Counted from the first letter of the stretch, positions 17,867-26,551 are shown. The stretch: DNA of 64,000 bases from Planctomycetota bacterium (GCA_002686265.1 NZBA01000063.1:1-64000); one strand, 5' to 3'. Notes: generated from the sequence alone by a model not told the origin. Numbers and translations: made by a program.

Positions 17867-18610
17867 CTAGGCCTGCTCGGGGCGGAAGCGCTCGAAGAGG
17901 GCCTCGACGATCGCGCCCACCTCGATGATGGACTTGACCAACCTGTTGCGCAGGAAGGCGAAGAAAGCCGAGGTGGGAATGGCGACGCAGAGACCGAACA
18001 TGGTCGTGAGCAGCGCCTCGGAGATGCCCTGGGCGAGGTCGGCGGGGTTGGCCTGGCCGCCCGAGGAGGCGATCGTGTTGAAGGCCTTGATCATGCCGCC
18101 CACGGTGCCCAGCAGGCCCATCATGGGCGCGACGTTGGAGATCAGCGCCAGCCAGCCGATCTTCTGGTGGAGGCGGATCGACTCCTCGTCGCCCATCTCG
18201 GCGATGGCCTGCTCGATGACCTCGAAGGAGTGCCCGATCTTCGCGACACCGGCGCCGCAAACGCGCGTGAAGAACGAGGCCTCATTCTCGCACAGTTCCA
18301 TCGCCTCCTGGTACTGCCCCTCGTCGAACAGCGCCTGCACCTCGTCGATCAGCTCGGGCGGGGCGAGCTTGTCACGCTTGAGAGAGACCACGTTCTCGAA
18401 GATCACGGCCAGCGCGACGACCGACAGCAGAACGATGAGGATGCCGATGACGCCCGCCTTCTTGAACACGTCGAAGGCGGACTCGCTAGGGGCTTCCTGG
18501 GCGAACAGGGGGGCCATGGTGAGCGAAGCGACGGCGACGACGGGCAGGGCCTTGGCTGCCAGACGGCAGGTCGTGTGGGCCAAGTAGTTGGAAGCCTGAC
18601 GAAAGTGCAT
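17867..18610 (-). CDS. ExbB/TolQ/MotA-family proton channel protein
   Basis: Inner-membrane motor subunit of 247 residues. Start ATG 18610 is chosen because AAGGAG stands about nine bases upstream and because it yields a signal-like segment (ALPVVAVASLTMAPLFAQ) before the first conserved helix; a longer frame to 18766 adds arginine-rich non-family sequence. Three transmembrane segments follow: GILIVLLSVVALAVIFENVV, then IGWLALISNVAPMMGLLGTVGGMI, then a third at ISEALLTTMFGLCVAIPTSAF. The GLLGTV and AL-TT-FGL-VAIP motifs are diagnostic. With ExbD it should form the pentamer-dimer motor that uses the proton gradient. N-terminal signal-like extensions occur in some ExbB proteins. Confidence 0.93.
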   Translation of the reverse strand: MHFRQASNYLAHTTCRLAAKALPVVAVASLTMAPLFAQEAPSESAFDVFKKAGVIGILIVLLSVVALAVIFENVVSLKRDKLAPPELIDEVQALFDEGQYQEAMELCENEASFFTRVCGAGVAKIGHSFEVIEQAIAEMGDEESIRLHQKIGWLALISNVAPMMGLLGTVGGMIKAFNTIASSGGQANPADLAQGISEALLTTMFGLCVAIPTSAFFAFLRNRLVKSIIEVGAIVEALFERFRPEQA

Positions 18611-18666
18611 GCCAGCGAACTCCTTTGGAGTCGAGTCTGAGTGGATGGGGATCCTTGGGTAGCCTG

Positions 18667-18697
18667 GATCGTCTCCGCGCCGGGGGCGGAGACGATC
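18667..18697. other. 12-base perfect inverted repeat in the exbB leader
   Basis: GATCGTCTCCGC at 18667-18678 pairs with 18686-18697 around a seven-base loop, 57 to 87 bases upstream of the exbB start. No U-tract follows on the minus strand, so it looks less like a terminator than the hairpin at 18781-18813. It may be a leader structure or an operator. Confidence 0.55.
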
Positions 18698-18780
18698 CCG
18701 ACCGATGGTTCGGGTCGACGAGGTCGGCCGGTCACCGGGGTGAGGCGCACCGCCTCGGGGCGGCACACGGTCGATGCTTG

Positions 18781-18813
18781 AAAAGAGAGCGGGGAGCGCC
18801 TTGGCGCGCCCCG
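18781..18813 (-). terminator. Probable intrinsic terminator after the 448-residue protein gene
   Basis: An 11-base stem with one mismatch (18790-18800 with 18803-18813) lies 18 bases after the minus-strand stop at 18831. It is followed on that strand by CTCTCTTTT. Stem plus U-rich tail is a conventional rho-independent terminator, suggesting that exbB starts a new transcript or is reached by read-through. Confidence 0.6.
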
Positions 18814-18830
18814 TGAGCTGGAGTCGTGAG

Positions 18831-20177
18831 CTAGAAGTCAGCGGCCAGGGTCTCGCGCGCCACGCGAGCCCAGGGGGTGTCGGAGTAGTGCTCTACAACG
18901 TACGTCAGGCGCCGTTTCGCCTGGGAGGTCGAATCTGTCGTGCTCAGGTTCCGGTAGCAAGCTGCGAGGCGCACGAGAGCCCGCGCGACGCGGTCGCGGT
19001 CGGTGTGGTCGAGGGCCGCCACGCCGGCCAGGGCGACGCGGGCCTTCGAGTAATCGCGCTGGGCGAGGTGGGCTTCGCCGATGCCGAGCTGGGTGCCGAA
19101 GCGCAGGCTGGGATCGCCGGCATCGCCGGATGGCGCGCTTCCAAGGGGCACTCGGGCGTTGAAGAAGGGCAGGGCCTGGTTGGGCTGCCCGGAGGCGATC
19201 AGCACGAAACCCTCCCCGAGCTGAGCGCCGGCCGCGAGCCGAACCAGTTGTGCGTGGGTCTCGGTACCCTCGCTCGCTTCGGCCAGCAAGGCGCGCACGG
19301 CGTTCCCGAGGGCGCCGTACAGCTCGCGGGCCACGAGGGTCTCGCCCGTGTCGGTCGCGGCGCGTGCGGCGGCCAGGCCGGCGCGCATGCACATGAGGCG
19401 TGGGTAGCCGGGGGTCGGTGCATCGCCCGAACCGCGTTCGAAGAGCGCGCGGTAGCGTTCGGCTGCTCCGGCCTGGTCCCCGGCCAGAAGGCTGGCGCGT
19501 GCCTGGGACATGAGGACGGGCGGCAAATCGCGCCCGTCTCCGAAGTCCGAGCGGAACCGATCGTACTCGGCTTGGGCCAGAGGCAGGTGGGCCGGGGCGC
19601 CGTGCCCCAGCCGGAGCTGGGCGTCTCCGGCCAGGCGGCGCGCCGAGGCCTTTACGACCTCGCGCCCGTCATTGTCGGCGGCGAAGGCGAACTTGTCGGC
19701 GGCGTTCTGGAAGTCGCCGCGTTCGAAGTACTTGAGGCCCTCGCGGTAGTGGCTCGAGGCCTCGCCCCAGACGATGCGCTCGACCTGGTCCGCGTCGTAA
19801 GTGCGTTCCTTGCCGCCGCGGTCGACGCGCACCTCGGTCAGGCTGTTCGCGAGGACCTTCCCGGTCACGGTTTGCAGCTCGCCGCGCGAGTTGCGCACCG
19901 AGACGGCGTCCAGCCGACCTTGGGCGAGAGCGCCGGGCGAGGCGACGGTCAAACAGGCGGCGAGCCCCAAGAGCAGGGTGGCGCGGCGCGGGGCGCCGCT
20001 TCTGGGCCGACCCGTTAGGGCGGTGGCGGAGGGTCCGGACATGGCGAAGCGGGCGGCCATTCTAGCGATAGGGGCCGAGGCATCAACCACAAGCTCGGGC
20101 CTGGGGCGCGGATCGCCCGCGAGCCGGGGGGGCTCCCCGACGGCGCTCGCGGGGATTCTCTGCCGGGACGCGCTCAT
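18831..20177 (-). CDS. Exported protein with TPR-like helical repeats, unknown function
   Basis: Not a named family that I recognise. The product has 448 residues from the ATG at 20177, which overlaps the upstream stop (ATGA) and is preceded by GAAGG. A signal peptide (RRATLLLGLAACLTVASPGALAQ) begins only near residue 64, so translation may instead start at the in-frame ATGs at 20060 or 20042. After cleavage, a small beta-rich segment (TVTGKVLANSLTEVRVDRGG, YDADQVERIVWGE) precedes alanine-rich helix pairs with TPR character (YREGLKYFERGDFQNAADKFAFAA, then YSKARVALAGVAAL). It should be periplasmic. It stands between the large TPR protein and exbB in the secretin/Exb locus, and probably acts as a scaffold or adaptor; that role is inference. 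Confidence 0.75.
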   Translation of the reverse strand: MSASRQRIPASAVGEPPRLAGDPRPRPELVVDASAPIARMAARFAMSGPSATALTGRPRSGAPRRATLLLGLAACLTVASPGALAQGRLDAVSVRNSRGELQTVTGKVLANSLTEVRVDRGGKERTYDADQVERIVWGEASSHYREGLKYFERGDFQNAADKFAFAADNDGREVVKASARRLAGDAQLRLGHGAPAHLPLAQAEYDRFRSDFGDGRDLPPVLMSQARASLLAGDQAGAAERYRALFERGSGDAPTPGYPRLMCMRAGLAAARAATDTGETLVARELYGALGNAVRALLAEASEGTETHAQLVRLAAGAQLGEGFVLIASGQPNQALPFFNARVPLGSAPSGDAGDPSLRFGTQLGIGEAHLAQRDYSKARVALAGVAALDHTDRDRVARALVRLAACYRNLSTTDSTSQAKRRLTYVVEHYSDTPWARVARETLAADF

Positions 20178-23100
20178 TGCACCTTCGACCAGAGCCAGAA
20201 CATGCGGCTGCGCAGGGCGTCGCCGCCGTAGCGGGCGAGCAACTCAGGGTCGGCGTCCTCGCAGGTGGCGTCCACTCCCGGGACCCCGTTCCCGCCCTGG
20301 AACTGAGAGCCGAGCTCCTGCACGAGGGGCTGGAGCTGGCCCTTCGCGCTGGCGCGCTTGCGGCTGTCCTGCGGCCCGCCCGCGGCGGTGGCCCAAGTCA
20401 GGTAGGTGTAGGCCATCTGGAACTTGTAGCCGTACCACTCGCAGGCCCACTTCTCGACACCGCCGCTGCGCGAGATCGCGTTCACCGTGTCGATCGCCTT
20501 CTGAAACTCCTCGGGCGTCGTGCCGGCGCCCGGTACTTCGATGATCGCGTTGCCCGCGCCCTCGACCCAGCCGCTGATGGCGCGGGCGTGGTCGAGCAGC
20601 GTGCGCTTGGCCGGGAGGTTGGCCTTGTCGGAGACGAGAGCGTCGAGGATCTCGAGCCCCTCGTCCACGCGCTTGAGCTCGAGCAGCGCGTGGGCCAGGT
20701 CGGGGTGGACGTACTTGGCCATGTCGGTCGCGTGGTCGGCTACTGTCCCGAAGCGTGAACGGATGCGGCCGAGGAGCTCGGCGGCAGCATCCCAGTCACC
20801 CAGCTCCATCCAGTGCTTCGACTCGGCGCGCAGGTTGCCGAAGTTGGGGGTCGTGGCGACCTTGTTGCCGAGCTGGAGCAAGCGTGCCATCTCGCCCAGG
20901 AGGTCCGTCGCCCGCCCGCCGTCGCCGGACTCGGCCGCCTTCCCGCGTCGTGAGTCAAGCGCCCGGTAGAACTGCAGCGCGGCCAGCCCGGTGCGTTTGC
21001 TGTCGAGGTACTCCTCGACCATCTGCTCGTAGATCGAGCGCGCGGCGGGGATGTCGTCCAGGTGCAGGTGGGCGTTCATGACCATCTGCATGGTCCAAGG
21101 CGTGTAGCTCGATTGGTCTGGGTAACGCGTGTAGTACTCCCCGACGAGGTCGACCACCGACTGCCAGAGGGCCGGATCCCCGAGCCCGGCCACGGAGTCG
21201 GCGTCCGCCGCGGCCTGTGCGTCGAGCGAGGCCATGTAGCCTCGGTAGAACCCGGCCGTCGTCATCGCGTCGGTGCGCTTGGCGAGCTTGATCTGGCTAC
21301 TGCCGGGGTCGTTGATCGGGTCCGCGACGAAGCGCTCGACGTAGTCGGTCAGCAGGCGCTTCGCCTCGTCCGCGTTGCCGCTGCGGAAGTGACAGACGGC
21401 GGTCCAGACCAGGGCCTTCTCGTAGCTGTTCCCAGACGGGCTGACCTGCCCGAACTTCTCGATCGCCGCCGGCCAGTCCTTCTTGCGGCGCGCCTTGTCG
21501 CCCTGGGTGTAGAGGATGTCGTCCTTGCTGGCCTCGACGAATTGCGCCGCGAGGTTCTCGGACTGCTCGTACAGATCCTTGATCAGCTGATCGCCGGGGC
21601 AGGTCCGCAGCACCGTTTCCATGGCCTTGTAGAAGCCTTGGGCGTTGGGGCTGTCGTACTCGGGGTCTCCGACCCAGGCCGTGCAGCCCTCGCGGAAGGC
21701 GAGGGCTGCCTCGAGCTGCATGTCGAGCCGCTGGTAGGTGCGTCCCAGGCGCCAGAAGGTCTTCGGTCCGAACTCCGTGCGCGCGGCGGCGTCCTTGCCC
21801 TCGAGGGAGCGCAGGACGCGCCGGAACCCCGCCAGGGCCGGCACGTCGTTGCGCTCGTTGTAGTCGCCCTCGGCGGCTTCGTAGAGCACGTCGGTCGCGA
21901 CTTCGGCCCCCGAGCGTGCGATCACCTCCGCGATCACCTTCTGGGCCCGCACCTGCAGCACGTTCCCACGGTTTTCGCTGTTGACTTGCTGGGCGATGCG
22001 CAGGGCCACGTCGGCGGCCGGAAAGCGCTTGCGCCGGCTCGAGACGGCCTTCTCGGCTTCCTCCTCGCTGGCAAACCAGCGTGTGTCGCCCGAACCCAGG
22101 GTGCCGCCGACCCAACCTCCTGAGTCGAGTAGCGTTCTGGCCGCCGAGAGCAGCGAGGGGTAGCCCAGCTGCTTCGAGAAGGAGAAGCCCTCGCGCTTCT
22201 GCGTGTTGTAGAGGTGCAGGGCGTAGCGGCAGGCGCCGGCCGTGTCGCCCATGGCGGTCATGGCGTCGCACAGCCCCTCGGTGGAGAGCTCGACGAACAG
22301 CCAGCGCTTCTCCTTGTCGCCGGGGCCGAGCTCGAACTCGTCGATCATCTTCTTCCACTCGGCCTCGTCCGACTTATCGGTCTTGGGGTCGTAGCCCGTC
22401 GGGATTGCCTGCTCGACGACCGCCTGGAAGAAGTCGCGCGCCGCCATCCAGTCTTCCTGGGCCGCGTAGACCTGGCCGATCAGGTCGTAGGCGCGCAGGG
22501 CCGGCGGCGTGCCCTCGCCGACGGTGAAGACGAGCTCCTCGAGGGTCTGGTTCGCCTGCTCGAAGTTGAACGTCCCGTCTTCCTGGGTGCGACCGATGTC
22601 CAGCAGCATGCGTCCGCGGTTCAGCATCAGCTCGTAGAGCTTGCGTTTGTGCTCCTCGCTGCGGTCGTCGCTGGGGATCGCCTTGAGCTCGCTGATCAGC
22701 TCTCCGGTCTTGACGACGGCACCGGTCAGGACGGCGATGCGCTTCTCGCGCAGGGTGGCGACGACATCGCCGACGGCGTCCTCCATGGAGATCTCCAGGG
22801 AGCGCGCGAAGGTCGAGGAGAGGCGCACGAATCCCGCCTGGGCGTCGGGAACGGCGCTGGACGTCGGGTTTTCCGAGACGAATCCCGCGAAGGCGTCGAG
22901 GGCCTGCTGAAAGAGCTCATTGCGCCGCACGCGATCGCGCTCGTTGAGGGCGCCGACTTCGAAGATCTCGCAGCGGGTGACTCCGAGGCGCTCCTGCTGG
23001 CTGGAGGAGACCCCCTCGCGCTGGATGCCCTCGATGACCTCGGTCGCCAATTCCACGAAACCCCAGTCCTTGGCCAGGCCCTTGGCGAAGGCGATGTCGT

Positions 23101-23197
23101 CTTGGATCTGGGCGTCGCTCTTCTGGCCGAGGACCGGAGCGGTGAGGACGAGCGTCCCGAGGAGTACGCGGGAGGGGCGGGGGCGGCGACGGTTCAT
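20174..23197 (-). CDS. Large exported TPR-rich protein, unknown function
   Basis: A 1007-residue protein with an N-terminal signal peptide (RVLLGTLVLTAPVLG, cleaved before QKSDAQ). Nearly all the rest is alpha-helical and built of TPR-like pairs. Examples are RRNELFQQALDAFAGFVSEN, DWMAARDFFQAVVEQA, KDWPAAIEKFGQVSPSGNSY and DWDAAAELLGRIRSRFG. No catalytic motif is visible. It should be a periplasmic or outer-membrane-associated scaffold. It lies between the upstream secretin gene (333 bases away) and the 448-residue protein, whose start overlaps its stop as ATGA. Three 18-base tandem repeats sit 16 to 69 bases before the start codon. Length and repeat content suit a protein that bridges a motor and a secretin. 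Confidence 0.78.
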   Translation of the reverse strand: MNRRRPRPSRVLLGTLVLTAPVLGQKSDAQIQDDIAFAKGLAKDWGFVELATEVIEGIQREGVSSSQQERLGVTRCEIFEVGALNERDRVRRNELFQQALDAFAGFVSENPTSSAVPDAQAGFVRLSSTFARSLEISMEDAVGDVVATLREKRIAVLTGAVVKTGELISELKAIPSDDRSEEHKRKLYELMLNRGRMLLDIGRTQEDGTFNFEQANQTLEELVFTVGEGTPPALRAYDLIGQVYAAQEDWMAARDFFQAVVEQAIPTGYDPKTDKSDEAEWKKMIDEFELGPGDKEKRWLFVELSTEGLCDAMTAMGDTAGACRYALHLYNTQKREGFSFSKQLGYPSLLSAARTLLDSGGWVGGTLGSGDTRWFASEEEAEKAVSSRRKRFPAADVALRIAQQVNSENRGNVLQVRAQKVIAEVIARSGAEVATDVLYEAAEGDYNERNDVPALAGFRRVLRSLEGKDAAARTEFGPKTFWRLGRTYQRLDMQLEAALAFREGCTAWVGDPEYDSPNAQGFYKAMETVLRTCPGDQLIKDLYEQSENLAAQFVEASKDDILYTQGDKARRKKDWPAAIEKFGQVSPSGNSYEKALVWTAVCHFRSGNADEAKRLLTDYVERFVADPINDPGSSQIKLAKRTDAMTTAGFYRGYMASLDAQAAADADSVAGLGDPALWQSVVDLVGEYYTRYPDQSSYTPWTMQMVMNAHLHLDDIPAARSIYEQMVEEYLDSKRTGLAALQFYRALDSRRGKAAESGDGGRATDLLGEMARLLQLGNKVATTPNFGNLRAESKHWMELGDWDAAAELLGRIRSRFGTVADHATDMAKYVHPDLAHALLELKRVDEGLEILDALVSDKANLPAKRTLLDHARAISGWVEGAGNAIIEVPGAGTTPEEFQKAIDTVNAISRSGGVEKWACEWYGYKFQMAYTYLTWATAAGGPQDSRKRASAKGQLQPLVQELGSQFQGGNGVPGVDATCEDADPELLARYGGDALRSRMFWLWSKVQ

Positions 23198-23212
23198 GGC
23201 TCGCTCTTCATT

Positions 23213-23266
23213 GATTCTGGCTAGGGCAGCGATTCTGGCTAGGGCAGCGATTCTGGCTTGGGAAGC
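23213..23266. repeat. 18-base tandem repeat, three copies, in the leader of the large TPR gene
   Basis: GATTCTGGCTAGGGCAGC occurs exactly at 23213-23230 and 23231-23248, and with two changes at 23249-23266. On the minus strand each copy contains CAGAAT and TAGCCA, both -10-like. The array lies immediately before the start codon of the TPR gene (23197), which makes an operator array or a copy-number-sensitive promoter possible. Confidence 0.85.
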
Positions 23267-23530
23267 GGCTCGGCTACGTCAGCAGCGCCCGGGATCCCGC
23301 GAGCAGCGGCGTGCGCGCGCCACCGCCGGCAGCTTGCGGCGGCCAGAGATGATCGCATCGGGCCGGAGACGAATGGCATCGGAAGGGGGGAGAGGAACGA
23401 GGAACATGGGCCGAGGACCCCAGCGGCGTCGTCCGTAGGAACCGTCGCCGCTGCGTGATCTCCTCTACCCACACCGCGGCCCGTGGCAACCGAGCCGTGG
23501 CCGGCCGGTCACGGAGCGTCGGTCGGAGGT
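23267..23530. other. Remainder of the spacer after the second secretin gene
   Basis: No gene seen. A 20-base inverted repeat with one mismatched pair (23495-23514, CCGTGGCCGG and its partner) follows the secretin stop at 23531 on the minus strand and could be a weak terminator. There is no T-tract. The stretch 23300-23460 shows nothing else. Confidence 0.5.
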
Positions 23531-26203
23531 CTACATCCCCAGTTGCGCGGGGGTCGGTTCTTCCTCGACGGGGATGACGATGTTGGCGTTGAGCAGGATC
23601 AGGAGCTTGCGGTTGGCCGAGTAGGTGCCCTTGCGCTCGAAGAAGGCCGAGAGCACGGGGATCTTGTTGAGAAGCGGTACTCCCGAGCGCTGGTCCTTCT
23701 TGTCGGAGGTCTTCAGGCCGCCGAGCAGGACCGTCGAGCCGTCGGGCATGGGGATCGAGGTGCGGACGCGCTGGATCTTGACCTCGGGCAGTTGGATCGT
23801 GACCGAGTTCTGCGAACCCAGGGTCGTGACCGCCTCGGCGATCGGCCGCTTGAGCGTGGCGATCGTCGGGCGCAGCTCGAGGGTGATGAAGCGCCGGTCC
23901 GCGGAGACCACCGGGCGCACGTCGAGGATCACTCCGTCCTGCACTACGTCGATGATCGGATCGGCGATGGAGGCCGCCTGGGCGATCTCGACGTCGAAGT
24001 CCTTCACGTAGACGACCTGGTTCAGCACGGACAGGTTCGCACGGCCGGTGTTCGAGACCAGGATGCGCGGCTGGGAGACGAGCTCCACGCGCTCGGACTT
24101 GCTGACCGCTCGCAGGATCAGCTCCATCTGGGTCTCGCCGAGGTAGGCCCACTGGAAGCTGAGCCCGCCCGAAGCCTGCAGGACGTCCTCGTCACCCAGC
24201 GCCATGTCGTAGAGCGACTCGACCCGCGCGCGCAGATCGCCGTCCTGGCCCTCGTCGTGGAACGCGCCGAGGTCGGTGCCTTGGCCGATCTCGGTGCCGA
24301 GCTCGCCCTGGGTGGTGGTGTCGCCGAAGTCGTTGAGAAACTCGTTGGTCCCCAGGCCGGGCTGGCCGAGGCCGCGGAAGTCGAAGCCGATGTCCTCGAG
24401 GAAGTTGTCCTCGACGGTCAAGAAGCGCGCATTGATGTCGACCATGATCCCGGTCGCCTCGCGCAGGTCCTCGAGCAGTTGCCCGATCAGCTCGTGCACC
24501 TCGGGCGTCTGGTTCACGACCATCACGCCCATCTCGTTGATCTGGAGGCTGTTCGCCGGGTCGTCGTTCCACGAGTCGACCTCGATGTTGTTGCGGATCA
24601 GCTCATCGAGCAGGTCGGCCGTGACGACGTTCGACTCGCGTTCCTCGAGGTCCTCCTCCTCGAGGAAGATGCCGCCGGAGGGCTGCACGTTGATCTCGCG
24701 CCCGGGGAAGTCGGGGATCGGGTGGATCAGGTCGTTCACGCCGTAGAACTTGAGCACCTGCCCGCCGACCATCTCCTCGGAGGTGACGAACTTCACCACG
24801 CCGTCCTCGACCTTCCAGCGCAGGCTCTCGGAGGTCTCGGCGATGATGTCGAGGATCTTGCGCACGCTGTAGTCGGGCAGCTGCAGGCGGATCGTCGTCT
24901 CCTCCTCGTCGAGGTTCTCGCGGACCATCGTGCTGATCAGGAAGTTGACGCCCGTCAAACTCTGCAGGAAGGCTGCCACGTCCTCGAGGGCGGCGCCCTC
25001 GTCATCGGGGCCGCCGAAGTTCGGCGCGAGGCGAGTCTGGTCGAGGCGCTCAAGCACCATGGCCTTCTCGTCCTCCCCTTGTCCGCCGCGGGAGCTGAAC
25101 TCCAGGGGCTTGCGCTCCTGCACGTCGCGCCAGCGGCGCAGATCGTCGAAGAGGACGGCCTCGTTCTGAATGACGTTGAGGGTGTCGATGTCCTCGAAGG
25201 TCCGCAGCCACTGCTCGCGGTAGTCCCGCCGGTTGCGGCGCTCGGCGGCCATGTGGCGGGACTCGCGGGCGATGTCGCGCAGGGTCGTGGCGGCCTCGTT
25301 CTCCCCGTCGTGGACGAGGATCTGCTCGCAGAGGGCCTCGGCGCGCGCGTAGCGGGTCGCCATGAAGGCGGCGTTGGCCTCTCCGTAGAGGGTCACGAGC
25401 ATGTTCTCGCGGTGTTCGCGTTCGCGGCGCTCGGCCTCTCGCCGGGCGCGCAGAGCCAGGTTGGTGGCCTGCTCCTCGGCGGCGGCCTCGACCTCCTCGG
25501 AGAGCTCGATGGCGCGCTCGAGTTTGCCCGTGACTAGGCGCTCGTCGATCGAGTTGCTGGCGATCAGCGGGTGGTAGCGCAGGATCAGCTGCGCCTCGCG
25601 GTAGCGGGCGATGGCGGCCTCGTGGTCGCCTTCTCCCATGGCCGCGTCGCCCAGGGTGTCCGCGCGCTCGGCGGCGATGCGGGCTTGGGCGCGGCGCACC
25701 AACTCGCGGTCGACCTCATCGGTGAGGACGTCGGCGGCCACGGCGTTGCGGTCGCCGAGCAGGGCCTCGACCTTCTGGAAGCGCTCGCGCGCCTCGGCGT
25801 TGGTCGGATCGACGGAGATGGCGTAGGCGTACTCGCGCAGGGCGCCTTCGAGGTCGGCCTGCTCGAGCAGCATGTTCCCCTGCTCGATGGAGCGCCCGCT
25901 CAGGACGGCGCGCTGCTGGAGCTTGATTTGGTAGGCCGCGGAGTCATCGGCCAGCTCCTGGTCCTGGACGCCGGTGGCGACCGCGGTGGTCTCGACGCGC
26001 GGTGGGGTGGCGGTGGGCGCGTGCTCGCTCGCGGGCGCCGTCACCGAATCGGGTCCGGGCTCGATCCCTGCCGCCAGCTCGGGTTCAGTGGCCAGCTCGG
26101 GTTCAGTGGCCAGCTCGGGTTCAGTGGACTGACAGGCGAGGGAGGACAAGCAAGCGGAGAGGGCCGTCGCGATGAGCGGCAGGTGCGGGGTGCGCGTGCG
26201 CAT
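23531..26203 (-). CDS. Secretin-like outer-membrane lipoprotein with N-terminal TPR/coiled region (paralogue 2)
   Basis: An 890-residue protein with the same plan as the one at 13426-16086. It has a lipobox LSAC with cysteine at residue 18 (a second Cys at 24). A low-complexity linker contains three tandem TEPELA units. TPR-like helices (about 80-330; EGALREYAYAISVDPTNAEA, then GDHEAAIARYREAQLIL) are followed by ring-type domains (SEEMVGGQVLKFYGVNDLI). A C-terminal secretin domain ends near residue 875 with GVPLLNKIPVLSAFFERKG. Lipidated secretins can reach the outer membrane without a pilotin, which would fit the absence of a pilotin gene here. It is the first gene of the minus-strand locus that continues with the TPR proteins and exbBDD. 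Two paralogous gates in one locus is unusual. Confidence 0.88.
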   Translation of the reverse strand: MRTRTPHLPLIATALSACLSSLACQSTEPELATEPELATEPELAAGIEPGPDSVTAPASEHAPTATPPRVETTAVATGVQDQELADDSAAYQIKLQQRAVLSGRSIEQGNMLLEQADLEGALREYAYAISVDPTNAEARERFQKVEALLGDRNAVAADVLTDEVDRELVRRAQARIAAERADTLGDAAMGEGDHEAAIARYREAQLILRYHPLIASNSIDERLVTGKLERAIELSEEVEAAAEEQATNLALRARREAERREREHRENMLVTLYGEANAAFMATRYARAEALCEQILVHDGENEAATTLRDIARESRHMAAERRNRRDYREQWLRTFEDIDTLNVIQNEAVLFDDLRRWRDVQERKPLEFSSRGGQGEDEKAMVLERLDQTRLAPNFGGPDDEGAALEDVAAFLQSLTGVNFLISTMVRENLDEEETTIRLQLPDYSVRKILDIIAETSESLRWKVEDGVVKFVTSEEMVGGQVLKFYGVNDLIHPIPDFPGREINVQPSGGIFLEEEDLEERESNVVTADLLDELIRNNIEVDSWNDDPANSLQINEMGVMVVNQTPEVHELIGQLLEDLREATGIMVDINARFLTVEDNFLEDIGFDFRGLGQPGLGTNEFLNDFGDTTTQGELGTEIGQGTDLGAFHDEGQDGDLRARVESLYDMALGDEDVLQASGGLSFQWAYLGETQMELILRAVSKSERVELVSQPRILVSNTGRANLSVLNQVVYVKDFDVEIAQAASIADPIIDVVQDGVILDVRPVVSADRRFITLELRPTIATLKRPIAEAVTTLGSQNSVTIQLPEVKIQRVRTSIPMPDGSTVLLGGLKTSDKKDQRSGVPLLNKIPVLSAFFERKGTYSANRKLLILLNANIVIPVEEEPTPAQLGM
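26076..26129. repeat. In-frame 18-base tandem repeat in the second secretin gene
   Basis: AGCTCGGGTTCAGTGGCC stands three times in a row (26076-26093, 26094-26111, 26112-26129; the last has one change). On the coding (minus) strand it encodes tandem TEPELA hexapeptides just after the lipidated cysteine. Copy-number change would lengthen or shorten the tether without breaking the frame. Confidence 0.9.
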
Positions 26204-26551
26204 GGGTACTCGAGCCTTGCTGGGGCGGGTGAGGATTCGGAGGCCGGCCGGGCGGTCGGGCCCCTGGCCTCAGGAATGGGGATCGGGGGGGGAGGGGACG
26301 AAGCTGGGCTTTGGAAACCGGAGGGAACGGAGGCGACCGTAGCGCGGCCGGTGCGCGTTTCCCCGGGAACGACCGGCGCTCGCGCCGCACCCGACCCGCG
26401 CGGGGTCCAGTGGAAGTCGTCACCGTGGGTCGGGGCACCCGGAATCTGAGAGCCGGGGAGGATAGCGGGAGGGGTGCGGAGGGTCAACAAGCCCCGAGAT
26501 GCCGGGGACTTGCGCCGCGTGGCCCCGCGTCGGGCCCGGACGGGTTCCCTA
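26204..26551. other. Spacer upstream of the second secretin gene
   Basis: No gene, repeat or clear promoter hexamers could be recognised in these 348 bases. GC-rich open frames here are Pro/Arg-rich artefacts. The transcription start of the secretin/Exb locus must lie here or in the preceding gene. Confidence 0.5.

Noticed and set aside
23213..23266. Possible CRISPR or transposon end repeats
   Set aside because: Direct 18-base tandem copies without spacers; no transposase, no inverted ends or target duplication.
13426..26203. Ordinary type II secretion or type IV pilus cluster
   Set aside because: No ATPase, pseudopilin, platform protein or prepilin peptidase gene is present; ExbB/ExbD are not parts of those systems.
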